38,470 nt of DNA from Tranquillimonas alkanivorans (GCF_900115595.1 NZ_FOXA01000025.1:1-38470), one strand, 5' to 3'. Positions 23,689 to 32,743 are shown, counted from the first letter of the stretch. Made by a program: numbers and translations. Notes: generated by a model from the letters alone, not told the origin.

Positions 23689-24881
23689 ACGGCGTTTTCA
23701 TCTGCGACTATGCGCGCTCACCCATCGGTCGGTTCGGCGGTGCCTTGTCCTCTGTGCGTACGGATGATCTCGGGGCTGTCCCGATTAAGGCGCTGATGGC
23801 GCGGCACGACCTTGACTGGGCGGCCGTGGACGAAGTGATCTTCGGGTGCGCCAACCAAGCAGGCGAGGATAATCGAAATGTGGCGCGAATGTCTGCATTG
23901 CTTGCAGGGCTACCGGAAACCGTGCCTGCCACCACTATGAACAGGCTCTGCGGCTCCGGCATGGATGCGGTTATCGCGGCCGCTCGCGCGATCAAAGCTG
24001 GAGAGATTGATCTGGTAATCGCCGGTGGCGTAGAGAGCATGAGCCGTGCTCCGTTCGTACTGCCAAAAGCTGAGGCCGCCTTTTCGCGGAACAATGAAAT
24101 CTACGACACCACCATTGGTTGGCGCTTCATTAATCCGGTGATGAAGGCGCAATATGGCGTGGAATCCATGCCCGAAACTGCAGAGAACGTAGCCGATGAT
24201 TTTGGTATTTCACGAGAAGATCAGGACTGCTTTGCGCTCCGCAGCCAGCAGAAAGCGAGGGCAGCTTTGGAGAGCGGTCGCTTCGCGCGGGAGATCACAC
24301 CGGTGGCCATTCCTCAAGGGCGAGGTGAGCCCATTACAGTGGAGCACGACGAGCATCCGCGTCCCTCCACAACCACAGAAGGGCTCTCAAAACTCAAGGG
24401 TATCGTAAGGTCGGGCGGAACAGTCACGGCGGGGAATGCAAGCGGCGTAAATGATGGTGCGGCCGCCCTTATAGTTGCCTCCGAGGCGGCAGTGCAAGCG
24501 CATGGTCTAAATCCAATCGCACGCATCCTTGGAGGCGCAACGGCCGGTGTTCCGCCACGTATCATGGGCATCGGTCCGGCTCCAGCGTCAAAGAAATTGA
24601 TGGCACGCTTGGGGATCACGGAGGATCATTTTCAAGTGATCGAGCTGAATGAGGCATTTGCCTCTCAAGCTCTGGCGACACTGCGCCAACTTGGACTGTC
24701 GGATGACGATCCACGGGTGAACCAGCATGGCGGCGCAATCGCCTTGGGGCATCCTTTGGGCATGTCGGGGGCTCGCATCGCGGGGACTGCCGCCTTGGAC
24801 CTGCGTTCTGGCGAAAAGGCCTTGGCGGCCATGTGCGTTGGGGTGGGGCAGGGGGTTGCAGTCGTTCTGGAGGGAGCTTGA
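23685..24881 (+). CDS. pcaF: 3-oxoadipyl-CoA thiolase (398 aa)
   Basis: Thiolase cleaving 3-oxoadipyl-CoA to succinyl-CoA and acetyl-CoA. The three catalytic parts are present: TMNRLCGSGMDA (acyl-accepting Cys89), GGAIALGHPLGMSGAR (His356) and MCVGVGQG (Cys384). IELNEAFASQALA is also typical. GRFGGALSSVRTDDLGAVPI and the length fit PcaF better than the acetoacetyl-CoA thiolases, and the operon position confirms it. It overlaps pcaJ by 4 bp. Confidence 0.9.
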   Translation: MNGVFICDYARSPIGRFGGALSSVRTDDLGAVPIKALMARHDLDWAAVDEVIFGCANQAGEDNRNVARMSALLAGLPETVPATTMNRLCGSGMDAVIAAARAIKAGEIDLVIAGGVESMSRAPFVLPKAEAAFSRNNEIYDTTIGWRFINPVMKAQYGVESMPETAENVADDFGISREDQDCFALRSQQKARAALESGRFAREITPVAIPQGRGEPITVEHDEHPRPSTTTEGLSKLKGIVRSGGTVTAGNASGVNDGAAALIVASEAAVQAHGLNPIARILGGATAGVPPRIMGIGPAPASKKLMARLGITEDHFQVIELNEAFASQALATLRQLGLSDDDPRVNQHGGAIALGHPLGMSGARIAGTAALDLRSGEKALAAMCVGVGQGVAVVLEGA

Positions 24882-24915
24882 GGTGGTGACGCTGCAAGGT
24901 TCGGTGGTGCGCGTA

Positions 24916-24940
24916 CTTAACGGTTGGCCATCCCGTTAAG
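24916..24940 (+). other. inverted repeat after pcaF
   Basis: cttaacgg and ccgttaag (8 bp each, perfect) around ttggccatc, 34 bp past the pcaF stop. There is no T-run, so it may be a weak terminator or a protein site. It lies 38 bp upstream of the next promoter. Confidence 0.4.
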
Positions 24941-24977
24941 GTCTGACGTGCTCAAGGCTGCGCCCCTAGCCAGCGCC

Positions 24978-25007
24978 TTGACAAGAACTTAGCGATCTAA
25001 GTATTAA
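24978..25007 (+). promoter_or_regulatory. promoter of the pht operon with embedded operator
   Basis: TTGACA (24978-24983), an 18-bp spacer, TATTAA (25002-25007). The spacer contains ACTTAG-CGAT-CTAAGT (24987-25002), a perfect 6-bp inverted repeat. The CTTAG-N4-CTAAG form recurs at the transporter operon and the oxygenase gene. A protein bound here would block RNA polymerase, so repression relieved by substrate is expected. Confidence 0.65.
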
Positions 25008-25079
25008 GCGCGGCAAGCCCACACTTGGCACAGCGGCGTCTCAGGAGTGACGCCACGATGAGGAGGATAAGGTACCCCT

Positions 25080-26018
25080 ATGGATGACCTGATGATGCGC
25101 GTCGAAAAACGGCGCGCCCTCACCGAACATATCTGCGAGTTTACGCTTCGACCGGCCGAAGGCGTTGATCTTCCGAGCTTTGAGCCGGGCGCACACCTGA
25201 CGATCGAAACCCCCTCCGGCGCCATGCGCCGGTACTCTCTCGTCAACGACGGCACGGATCCAGAAGTCTATGTGATTGCCGTGAAGCGAGAGATCGAATC
25301 GCGGGGCGGTTCTGCTTCGATGCACGACGAGGCAGTTGAGGGCACTGAACTGCGGGTTAGTCCGCCCGAAAACACTTTTCCGTTGCAAGAGGCGAACGAG
25401 TACCTGCTGATCGCCGGCGGGATTGGCATTACGCCGATCTACGCCATGGCGCAGCATCTTGAGCGTCAAGGCAAGCCGTTCCAGGTGATTTACTGTACAC
25501 GCAGTAAAGAAGACACCGCATATCTCGAAGACCTGAGCGAAGCGTTCGGCGACCGCCTGACGGTCCATCACGACAACGGCGACCTCGACGAAGTCTACGA
25601 TTTCTGGGATCACTTCGAAGAGCCGCGCAATATGCATGTATACTGCTGTGGTCCAAAGCCCCTCATGGAGGAAATTGAGGCGATTTCCGGTCATTGGCCT
25701 GAGGGTCGAGTCAACTTCGAGGATTTTAAGCCGGTTGACGTCGTGCGAGAAGACGATACGGCCTTCGACGTGATCCTGCAAAAGTCCGGAAAGACGGTTA
25801 CTGTTCCAGAAGACCGTTCGATTCTCGAAGCGCTGCGTGACGCAGGCTTCGCAACGGTTAGTTCCTGCGAAAGTGGTACCTGCGGCACCTGCAAGACTCG
25901 CTTGATTTCAGGATCCGTTGACCACCGAGATATGGTCCTAATGGACGAGGAGAAGGAAGACCGAATTATGATCTGCGTGTCGAGGGCAAAGGAAGGGAAC
26001 CTGGTTCTTGACCTCTGA
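25080..26018 (+). CDS. pht2: phthalate dioxygenase reductase (312 aa)
   Basis: Electron-transfer partner of the phthalate dioxygenase: takes electrons from NADH through a flavin to a plant-type [2Fe-2S] centre. The flavin domain has MRRYSL (residues 49-54), the nucleotide domain has LLIAGGIGITPIYAMAQHL and YCCGPKPLMEEIE, and the C-terminal ferredoxin domain has CESGTCGTC (Cys263, 268, 271) and ICV (Cys299). The domain order flavin-NAD-ferredoxin marks the phthalate dioxygenase reductase group. First gene of the operon, with AGGAGGATAAGG upstream. Its oxygenase partner is 10 kb away at 36184. It overlaps the next gene by 11 bp. Confidence 0.88.
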   Translation: MDDLMMRVEKRRALTEHICEFTLRPAEGVDLPSFEPGAHLTIETPSGAMRRYSLVNDGTDPEVYVIAVKREIESRGGSASMHDEAVEGTELRVSPPENTFPLQEANEYLLIAGGIGITPIYAMAQHLERQGKPFQVIYCTRSKEDTAYLEDLSEAFGDRLTVHHDNGDLDEVYDFWDHFEEPRNMHVYCCGPKPLMEEIEAISGHWPEGRVNFEDFKPVDVVREDDTAFDVILQKSGKTVTVPEDRSILEALRDAGFATVSSCESGTCGTCKTRLISGSVDHRDMVLMDEEKEDRIMICVSRAKEGNLVLDL

Positions 26019-27198
26019 GCCTATTCGCCTGGGCGTTGCCGGCCTTGGGCGTGCATTCATGCTCATGCTGCCGACCTTCCGCAACGATCCACGTGTGCGC
26101 CTCGTTGCTGCTGCCGCGCCACGTGAAGAAAGCCGGAGGGCCTTCGAGGCAGAATTCGGTGGTCGTGGTCATGCGACGGTCGAGGGTCTTGCCGCCGATC
26201 CGGAAGTCGAAGCGATATATATCGCCACGCCACACCAAATGCATGCTGATCACGTCACGGCCGCTGCGCAAGGCGGCAAGCACATTTTGGTCGACAAGCC
26301 TCTGGCGGTGACTCTCGAAGATGCCGATCGAATGGTGGAAGCGGCGGACAAAGCAGGCGTGCATTTGATTGTGGGGCCGAGCCATAGCTTCGATGCGCCG
26401 GTCGCGCTTGCTCACGAGCTGATTAAGAGCGGTGAATTCGGGTCCGTTCGGATGGTGCAGGCGCTCAACTACACCGATTTTCTATACCGTCCACGCCGTC
26501 CGGAGGAATTGCGAACAGAAGAGGGCGGCGGCGTTCTTTTCAGTCAGGGTGTGCACCAGATCGATATCGTCCGCTTACTCTGCGGGGGGCTGGCGCGACA
26601 GGTTACAGCGATGACCGGCGCATGGGACCCTACGCGCCCGACCGAAGGAGCGTATTCGGCTCTTATGAACTTTGAGAATGGGGCCTTCGCAACGCTTACT
26701 TATTCCGGGTACGCTCACTTCGACAGCGACACATGGATGGGCAACGTAGCTGAACTGGGTGGAGAAAAGCCACCGGAGGATTATGGCAAAGCGCGTCGTG
26801 CGCTTGTGGGTCTTGACGCCGAAGCGGAGACGAAACTCAAAACAACGCGCACCTACGGATCGGGTGCCGAACCTCCGGCAGCGCGTCATCATGAACATTT
26901 CGGACCGATCATCGTGCTTTGCGATCGAGCAGATTTGCGACTCACTCCCGATGGTGTTGAAATATTCGGAGATACAGAGCGACGTTTCGTCGAAGCTCCG
27001 CTAGGAGCCGTTCCACGAAAAACTGTGATCGACGCACTTACGGCAGCAGTGCGGGAGGACGTTCCGCCGCCCCAGACGGGTCGCTGGGGGCGAGCGAGCC
27101 TAGAGGTCTGCCACGCCATTCTTCGGTCGGCGGATAATGGCGCCGCTGTCGATTTGTCACGCCAATGCGGAACAACCGAAAAGGAGGAGCACGCTTGA
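26008..27198 (+). CDS. pht4: 4,5-dihydro-4,5-dihydroxyphthalate dehydrogenase (Gfo/Idh/MocA)
   Basis: NAD-dependent dehydrogenase that rearomatises the cis-dihydrodiol to 4,5-dihydroxyphthalate. The N-terminal Rossmann part is GVAGLGRAFMLMLP, followed by EAIYIATPHQMHADHV and HILVDKPLAV (catalytic Lys region), and EEGGGVLFSQGVHQIDIVRL. This Gfo/Idh/MocA form is the one found in phthalate 4,5-pathway clusters (Pht4). 396 aa. The start is TTG (26008), inside the end of the reductase gene; GGAAGGGAA lies upstream. The next gene starts inside its stop codon. Confidence 0.85.
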   Translation: MTSEPIRLGVAGLGRAFMLMLPTFRNDPRVRLVAAAAPREESRRAFEAEFGGRGHATVEGLAADPEVEAIYIATPHQMHADHVTAAAQGGKHILVDKPLAVTLEDADRMVEAADKAGVHLIVGPSHSFDAPVALAHELIKSGEFGSVRMVQALNYTDFLYRPRRPEELRTEEGGGVLFSQGVHQIDIVRLLCGGLARQVTAMTGAWDPTRPTEGAYSALMNFENGAFATLTYSGYAHFDSDTWMGNVAELGGEKPPEDYGKARRALVGLDAEAETKLKTTRTYGSGAEPPAARHHEHFGPIIVLCDRADLRLTPDGVEIFGDTERRFVEAPLGAVPRKTVIDALTAAVREDVPPPQTGRWGRASLEVCHAILRSADNGAAVDLSRQCGTTEKEEHA

Positions 27199-28187
27199 CC
27201 GACTTGAAACTCTCCATCGCGATGGGCAACTACGATCGAACACGCGCCATCGTCGACGGCCGGGTGAAGATAGACGGCGTCGATCCGGTGCCGATGCTCC
27301 TGTCGCCTGAAGAAATGTTCTTCCGTGCTTTCCGGCACCAAGCCTTCGACATCTCGGAGCTGTCGCTGTCATCCTATTCGATTTCGGTCGCACGTGGAGA
27401 ACCGCACTACGTGGCTATCCCGGTGTTCCTGAGTCGCGCGTTCCGCCACACCTCAGTTTACATCCGCACGGATCGCGGCATCGAGCGGCCCGAAGACCTT
27501 AAAGGCAAGCGCATCGGGATCGCTGAGTACCAGCTCTCCGCGAACGTTTGGGTGCGCGGTATCCTGGAGGAAGATTTCGGCGTCAAGCCGTCGGACGTGA
27601 CTTGGGTGCGCGGGGGCATGGACACACCGGGGCGGCCCGAGAAAATAAAGGTTGATCTGCCGGAGAATGTGGCGGTGGAGGCTGCGCCCGAGGGGGCGAC
27701 GCTCAACGCAATGCTGGCTGAGGGAGAAATCGACGGCTTCATCGGGCCGCGCTGGCCGCGCTGCTTCGCCGAGGGGCATCCGCATGTGGGGCGCCTTTTC
27801 TCGGACAGTGTCGGCGCAGCGGAAGATTTCTACAAGCGGACGAAAATCTTTCCTATCATGCACGTTCTCGGCATCCGCCGGTCGCTCGCCGAGGTACATC
27901 CGTGGCTACCTGGTGCCCTTCTCAAGGCTTTTTCAGAGTCCAAACGGCTGGCCCAGGACGCGCTTCAGGACACCTCTGCCACCAAGGTGACGATGCCGTT
28001 CGTCGAGGACAATCTAAATCGTGCGCAGGCACTAATGGGTTCTGATCCCTGGACATACGGAGTCGCAGGAAACGCGCACGTTCTTGACCGTTTTCTAGAT
28101 TACCACCACGCGCAGGGCCTGTCGCCGAGGCGCGTGCAGGTAGACGAACTTTTCCATCCGTCGACGCAGGAAGCCTATAGCCTCTGA
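27195..28187 (+). CDS. pht5: 4,5-dihydroxyphthalate decarboxylase (330 aa)
   Basis: Converts 4,5-dihydroxyphthalate to protocatechuate. The opening LSIAMGNYDRTRAIVDGRV is the signature of this family, whose fold resembles periplasmic binding proteins. FFRAFRHQAFDISELSLSSY and EDLKGKRIGIAEYQLSANVW follow. The start is taken as TTG at 27195, overlapping the preceding stop as TTGA, because AAGGAGGAG stands at the right distance; the open frame from an ATG at 27165 adds ten residues not seen in the family. Key enzyme naming this as a 4,5-phthalate route. Confidence 0.88.
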   Translation: MTDLKLSIAMGNYDRTRAIVDGRVKIDGVDPVPMLLSPEEMFFRAFRHQAFDISELSLSSYSISVARGEPHYVAIPVFLSRAFRHTSVYIRTDRGIERPEDLKGKRIGIAEYQLSANVWVRGILEEDFGVKPSDVTWVRGGMDTPGRPEKIKVDLPENVAVEAAPEGATLNAMLAEGEIDGFIGPRWPRCFAEGHPHVGRLFSDSVGAAEDFYKRTKIFPIMHVLGIRRSLAEVHPWLPGALLKAFSESKRLAQDALQDTSATKVTMPFVEDNLNRAQALMGSDPWTYGVAGNAHVLDRFLDYHHAQGLSPRRVQVDELFHPSTQEAYSL

Positions 28188-28196
28188 GGGGAAGCC

Positions 28197-28643
28197 ATGA
28201 CCGACTACACACCAGGAGACGTCGTAGAAGTACGGATCGGGGACCAGCTCGCTTATGTTCAGGTGACGCACAATCACCCGAGTTACCCGCCTGTCGTCCG
28301 TGCTTTCGGTGGCCTTCACGAGAAGCGGCCGGAAGACCTTGACGCGCTTGCCGCTGGACCGACGCATTTCGTTGCGATGATCCCGCTCGGCAGCGCTTTG
28401 CGCCACGTAGGAGCGGAACATGAACTGGTGGCACGCGTGCAGGTGCCGGATGAGCAGAAGAAGTTTCCAACCTTTCGGATGCCAATTCGCGATAAGAAGG
28501 GTGAAATTGTTTACTGGTGGTTCTGGGACGGCCAAGGCCTGAGTTACGACGTCGAGCTGGACGACGAACAGAAGGCGCTGCCGTTGCGTGAGGTTACTTC
28601 GGGCGCTCGATTTCTTGAAATGCTGAGCAGCGAAGACGCCTAG
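28197..28643 (+). CDS. conserved-looking protein of unknown role in the pht operon (148 aa)
   Basis: Nine bases after pht5, with GAGGGGAAG before the ATG, so it is part of the operon. The start PGDVVEVRIGDQLAYVQVTH is a beta-barrel-like pattern seen in Imm26-type small proteins, followed by HFVAMIPLGSAL and YWWFWDGQGLSYDVEL, which are rich in Trp. No catalytic motif or signal peptide. It might be a folding partner, a sensor or a regulatory subunit of a neighbouring enzyme. Resemblance to Imm26 is by eye only. Function unknown. Confidence 0.65.
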   Translation: MTDYTPGDVVEVRIGDQLAYVQVTHNHPSYPPVVRAFGGLHEKRPEDLDALAAGPTHFVAMIPLGSALRHVGAEHELVARVQVPDEQKKFPTFRMPIRDKKGEIVYWWFWDGQGLSYDVELDDEQKALPLREVTSGARFLEMLSSEDA

Positions 28644-28721
28644 CGCTAACGCAGCTGAACAAGGACGTTTCCGAAGTTCGATATTCGGGGCGTCCAACTA
28701 CAACAAAGGGAGGAGTGCCTC

Positions 28722-30203
28722 ATGCCGGAAACGCGGTGCCCTGATATTGCGGAGTGCTTGCCGAAGCATGCGGACCTGTATTTCGGTGGTGGATGGCACA
28801 AACCGACAGCGGGAACTTATGAAGATACGGTGAACCCCGCGACTGGCCGAGCGCTCACTACTGTTGCCACGGCAGGACGACCCGATGTCGACGCCGCGGT
28901 CGCTGCGGCGAAGGCGGGCTTTCAAGTTTGGCGGGATGTCGTCCCACTCGAACGTGGTCGGATCCTAAAAGAGATTGCGGCGCTACTGCGCAAGCATGGA
29001 GACGAGCTCGCAATGATTGATGCCGCGAACTGCGGCAACCCGTACACCGAAATGCGTGGCGACGCGACCATTGCAGCCGCGCAAATGGAGTTCTTCGCGG
29101 GGCTTGTCACCGAGATGAAGGGCGACACGATCCCGATGGGCCCGGACCGGGTGAACATGACGGCGCGAGAGCCGCTTGGCGTCGTGGCCCGAATTCTGGC
29201 TTTTAATCACCCCTTCATGTTCTGTGGCGGGAAAATGGCCGCGCCCCTCGCTGCCGGCAATTCCGTCATCATCAAGCCACCGGTGCAGGCTCCGCTCTCT
29301 GCGCTCCGCTTGGCAGAACTCGTCGACGGGCTGTTGCCGGATGGCGTTTTTAACGTCCTGCCCGGCGGGACAGAGGCGGGTGCAGCGCTGGCTGAGCACA
29401 GAGGCGTCGCCAAGGTCACATTGATCGGATCTGTCGGAGCTGGACGCGCTGTCATGCGCAGCGCCAGCGATACAATCAAGCCGGTGCTGCTCGAGCTTGG
29501 GGGCAAGAACGCCTTCATCGCCTATCCTGATAGCGACCCTGACAGGATCGCTGATGCGATCGTCGCGGGGATGAACTTTGGCTGGTGCGGGCAATCCTGC
29601 GGGTCCACTAGCCGCGCGTTCTTGCATGATGAAGTTCATGATGCCGTCGTTTCGCGCCTTGCCGATAAAGTGGCGCGCTTCCAGCCTGGCATTCCGACTG
29701 AGCCGGCAACCACTATGGGAGCACTCGTATCGCGTCAGCATTTTGACCGGGTGATGGGCTTCATAGATGGTGCCCGAGCCGAAGGGGCGCGCGTCATTTC
29801 GGGCGGACACCCAGTCACCGATGGGAATTTGGCCGATGGCTACTTCATAGCTCCTACAATCTTCGCAGACGTGACGCCGGAAATGACGATCGCCCGGGAG
29901 GAAATATTCGGCCCGGTGCTTGCGGTGAGGCGGTGGTCGGACGAGGAGGCGATGCTCAACGAAGTCAACGCACTCGATGTCGGACTTACATGCGCAATCT
30001 GGAGCCGAGATCTTGCAACAGCTCACCGCGCGGCGAAAAGGGTCGAGGCGGGATTCGTCTGGATCAATGAAGTCGGCCGTCACTTCCTCGGTGCGCCATT
30101 CGGGGGGGTGAAGCAGTCAGGCATTGGCCGCGAAGAGGGAATTGGGGAACTCATGTCCTTCACCCATGAAAAGAACATCCACATCAATTTGGCTGGCCAG
30201 TAA
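28722..30203 (+). CDS. NAD(P)-dependent aldehyde dehydrogenase (493 aa)
   Basis: Aldehyde dehydrogenase superfamily. LAFNHPF (Asn162), LLELGGKN (general-base Glu258) and GQSCGSTSR (nucleophile Cys293) are all present, as are GSVGAGRAV and REEIFGPVLAV. Length is normal. GGGAGGAG precedes the ATG. It sits between the pht genes and the ThDP decarboxylase, so an aromatic aldehyde such as 2-carboxybenzaldehyde, giving phthalate, is a sensible substrate guess. Betaine-aldehyde-type members look similar, and sequence alone cannot fix the substrate. Confidence 0.85.
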   Translation: MPETRCPDIAECLPKHADLYFGGGWHKPTAGTYEDTVNPATGRALTTVATAGRPDVDAAVAAAKAGFQVWRDVVPLERGRILKEIAALLRKHGDELAMIDAANCGNPYTEMRGDATIAAAQMEFFAGLVTEMKGDTIPMGPDRVNMTAREPLGVVARILAFNHPFMFCGGKMAAPLAAGNSVIIKPPVQAPLSALRLAELVDGLLPDGVFNVLPGGTEAGAALAEHRGVAKVTLIGSVGAGRAVMRSASDTIKPVLLELGGKNAFIAYPDSDPDRIADAIVAGMNFGWCGQSCGSTSRAFLHDEVHDAVVSRLADKVARFQPGIPTEPATTMGALVSRQHFDRVMGFIDGARAEGARVISGGHPVTDGNLADGYFIAPTIFADVTPEMTIAREEIFGPVLAVRRWSDEEAMLNEVNALDVGLTCAIWSRDLATAHRAAKRVEAGFVWINEVGRHFLGAPFGGVKQSGIGREEGIGELMSFTHEKNIHINLAGQ

Positions 30204-30228
30204 GTTCGGCTCCATGGGAGAAGCATCT

Positions 30229-31980
30229 ATGCGCAACGAGATTGACCGCCCCGTGCCCTGCGACGTGACGGAGGTCTACGGCAGTGATGCCATCGCCCTA
30301 ATGATGCGGCGGCTGGGCGCGCCCTATGTTGCGCTTAACCCAGGGTCGAGCTTTCGTGGGCTACATGACAGTCTCGTAAATCACCTTGGAAACCGTGATC
30401 CGCAAATGCTGCTCTGTCTGCATGAGGAACACGCAGTCGCCATTGCGCATGGTTGGGCCAAGGTTACAGAGACTCCCTTGGCGGTGATCCTGCACGCCAA
30501 TGTGGGTCTTATGCACGCGGCGATGGCAGTCTACAACGCGTGGTGTGATCGAGTGCCGATGATGATCTACGGTGCCACAGGTCCTGTAGACGCCGCACGG
30601 CGGCGGCCTTGGATCGACTGGCTGCATACTTCGCGCGATCAAGCGGCCGTGGTGCGGCCCTATGTGAAGTGGGACGACCAGCCGGCGTCGTTGCAGGCAT
30701 CGCTGGCGTCCATGATGCGCGCTGCTACAATCACGGCCACGCCGCCAATGGCCCCCACATATGTGTGCTTCGACGTTAGCGTGCAGGAGGAAAGGCTCGA
30801 AGACCTGCCGGCGCTACCCGCCCCTGATCGGTACACCGTTCCGCAGTTGCCGCAGATTGCGGAAGCGGATGCAACTCGCCTTCTTGAGATGCTTGAGGCG
30901 GCGGCCGCTCCTGTGTTCCTCATGGGCCGCGTCTCACGGGACCTGACCGCGTGGGATCGCCGAATCGCACTTGCGGAGCGCTTTGGAGCGCGAGTTGTGA
31001 CCGACATCAAGACAGCTGCCGCGTTCCCAACGCGTCATCCTCTGCACGTGGGTGCGCCGGGCTACTTCCTGTCTGGAGACTCGGGCAGTGCCATCGCGGA
31101 TGCCGATCTAGTGGTCGCCTTTGACTGGGTAGATCCGGCGGGTACACTTTCGCAGGCAGGACACGAGCCGGGCGAGGCGAAGGTTGTAAATATCACGCTC
31201 GAGCCGTTTCTCCAGAATGGCTGGTCTCTCGACCATCAGGCAATGCCGCCATCCGACCTGACGCTCCTGGCCGAGCCAGATGCGGTGGTCGCCGCCCTGT
31301 GCTCCACCGCGGGCATCGATGCGCAACGATACTCCCCGCCTAGCTCGCACCCGAAGCGACCGGACGGGGTCGAAGAGATCTCGGTCGATGACCTCGCAGA
31401 TGCGCTTGCCTTCGCTGTTCGAGATACGGCGCCAAGCTATTTGCGCGTTACGCTGAGCTGGAATGGCGAGAAATGCGATTTCAGCGATCCCCTCAGCTAT
31501 CTCGGCTACGACGGTGGGGCCGGCATCGGTTCAGGGCCCGGTATGGCCGTAGGGGCGGCGCTCGCGCTCAGGGACAGCGGTCGACTACCCGTTGCAGTTC
31601 TTGGAGACGGGGACTTCCTAATGGGCGCAACGGCGCTCTGGACGGCAACACATCACAAGGTTCCACTCCTGATTGTGGTTGCGAATAATCGGTCATACTT
31701 CAACGATGAGGTCCACCAAGAGCGGATCGCTCGTGAGAGGGCCAGGCCTGTCGAAAACAAGCATGTCGGGCAGGCGATCGACGAACCAGACGTTGACATT
31801 GCGGCCATGGCCCGTGCTCAGGGGGCGCAGGCTTACGGACCAGTAAGCCTGATGGAGGAGCTAGAAGAGGTCCTCGCCGCAGCGGTATCTGCCGTCGAAG
31901 CTGGCCAGACTGTAGTGGTTGATGTCCGCGTCAGGCGCGGTTATAGCGACGCCATGGCCAAGGGCATGACCGAGGAATAG
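30229..31980 (+). CDS. ThDP-dependent 2-oxo-acid decarboxylase, benzoylformate-decarboxylase-like (583 aa)
   Basis: Thiamine diphosphate enzyme. The ThDP/Mg site is AVLGDGDFLMGATALW followed by VVANN (residues 459-487), and the ThDP-activating Glu is in CLHEEHAVAIAHG (Glu66). Features shared with benzoylformate decarboxylase are NPGSSF (serine near 40-41), AVILHANVG (His89, in place of LHSAAG) and AFPTRHPLHVG (His270, in place of PFPTRHPCFRG); these match the two catalytic histidines and the serine of that enzyme. It therefore probably decarboxylates an aryl 2-oxo acid to an aldehyde, which the adjacent aldehyde dehydrogenase would oxidise. Start at 30229 behind GGGAGAAG. The family also includes acetolactate-synthase-like enzymes. 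Confidence 0.8.
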   Translation: MRNEIDRPVPCDVTEVYGSDAIALMMRRLGAPYVALNPGSSFRGLHDSLVNHLGNRDPQMLLCLHEEHAVAIAHGWAKVTETPLAVILHANVGLMHAAMAVYNAWCDRVPMMIYGATGPVDAARRRPWIDWLHTSRDQAAVVRPYVKWDDQPASLQASLASMMRAATITATPPMAPTYVCFDVSVQEERLEDLPALPAPDRYTVPQLPQIAEADATRLLEMLEAAAAPVFLMGRVSRDLTAWDRRIALAERFGARVVTDIKTAAAFPTRHPLHVGAPGYFLSGDSGSAIADADLVVAFDWVDPAGTLSQAGHEPGEAKVVNITLEPFLQNGWSLDHQAMPPSDLTLLAEPDAVVAALCSTAGIDAQRYSPPSSHPKRPDGVEEISVDDLADALAFAVRDTAPSYLRVTLSWNGEKCDFSDPLSYLGYDGGAGIGSGPGMAVGAALALRDSGRLPVAVLGDGDFLMGATALWTATHHKVPLLIVVANNRSYFNDEVHQERIARERARPVENKHVGQAIDEPDVDIAAMARAQGAQAYGPVSLMEELEEVLAAAVSAVEAGQTVVVDVRVRRGYSDAMAKGMTEE

Positions 31981-32128
31981 TAGAGGCGAGAGGCAGGATC
32001 CTCGAAGTGTTGCATTGAGGTCCTACTGGACACTTTGTCCCCTTCCGCAAGATGGTTGCTGGCTTCATTGTTGGTCAAACGTAAAAGCTGTTGTGTTGCA
32101 GCAGCTAGTAGACCGGATTGGATGGCCA

Positions 32129-32656
32129 GTGACCGACAACAATACAGATTGCCCAGAAGTCACGGGCGGGGACTATCAGGAAGAGCGGATAGCGCGGCTG
32201 GTTCGTCTCGCCGCGCGTTCGTTCAACCGGTCGCTTCAGATGCGCCTGGCAAGCGAAGGAGTAACCTTCGGGCAGTGGATTTTTCTGCGTATTCTTTGGC
32301 GGAGTGATGGGCTCTCTCAACGCGAACTCAGCGAGCGAGCTAATCTCACCGAGCCGACCGCCCACAGTGCACTTTCGCGGATGGAAGAGTTGGGCTTTAT
32401 TACGCGTCGCAACGTGGCCGGCAACAGGCGGCGGCAACACGCATTTTTGACTGATCGTGGATGGCGCTTGCGAGATAAGCTTGAGCCTCTGGCTGTAGAG
32501 ACCAACGAACTGGCGCTGGCGGGCTTAAACGATGACGAGGTGCGAGTCCTCCGCAAAGCGCTAAATTGTGTCATCCGAAACCTCGAACAGGACGAAAAGG
32601 ACGCTGCGGTGCGCGGACTACGTGTGCCTCCGACGCGATCCCTCGCCAATATGTGA
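32129..32656 (+). CDS. MarR-family regulator (175 aa)
   Basis: Winged-HTH protein of the MarR family: GVTFGQWIFLRILWRSDGLSQ, RELSERANLTEPTAHSALSRM as recognition helix, LGFITRRNVAGNRRRQHAFLT as the wing, and a closing dimer helix. Proteins of this family sense aromatic acids and often repress their degradation genes. It lies between the pht operon and the transporter operon and is the only other regulator nearby, so it is the best candidate for binding the CTTAG-N4-CTAAG palindromes. The start is uncertain: GTG at 32129 is taken because it fits family length, while an in-frame ATG at 32015 would add 38 residues. Confidence 0.8.
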   Translation: MTDNNTDCPEVTGGDYQEERIARLVRLAARSFNRSLQMRLASEGVTFGQWIFLRILWRSDGLSQRELSERANLTEPTAHSALSRMEELGFITRRNVAGNRRRQHAFLTDRGWRLRDKLEPLAVETNELALAGLNDDEVRVLRKALNCVIRNLEQDEKDAAVRGLRVPPTRSLANM

Positions 32657-32743
32657 TTTAGTCAGCAGAGCGGCACATGACGTTTTCCGTCGGTCCGCGC
32701 CTGCCTGGGCTACCGCTCAACCCTAAATGAGATATCTAATTTG

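Noticed and set aside
28095-28697. 200-codon minus-strand frame
   Set aside because: Antisense to the well-supported pht5 end and the 148-aa gene.
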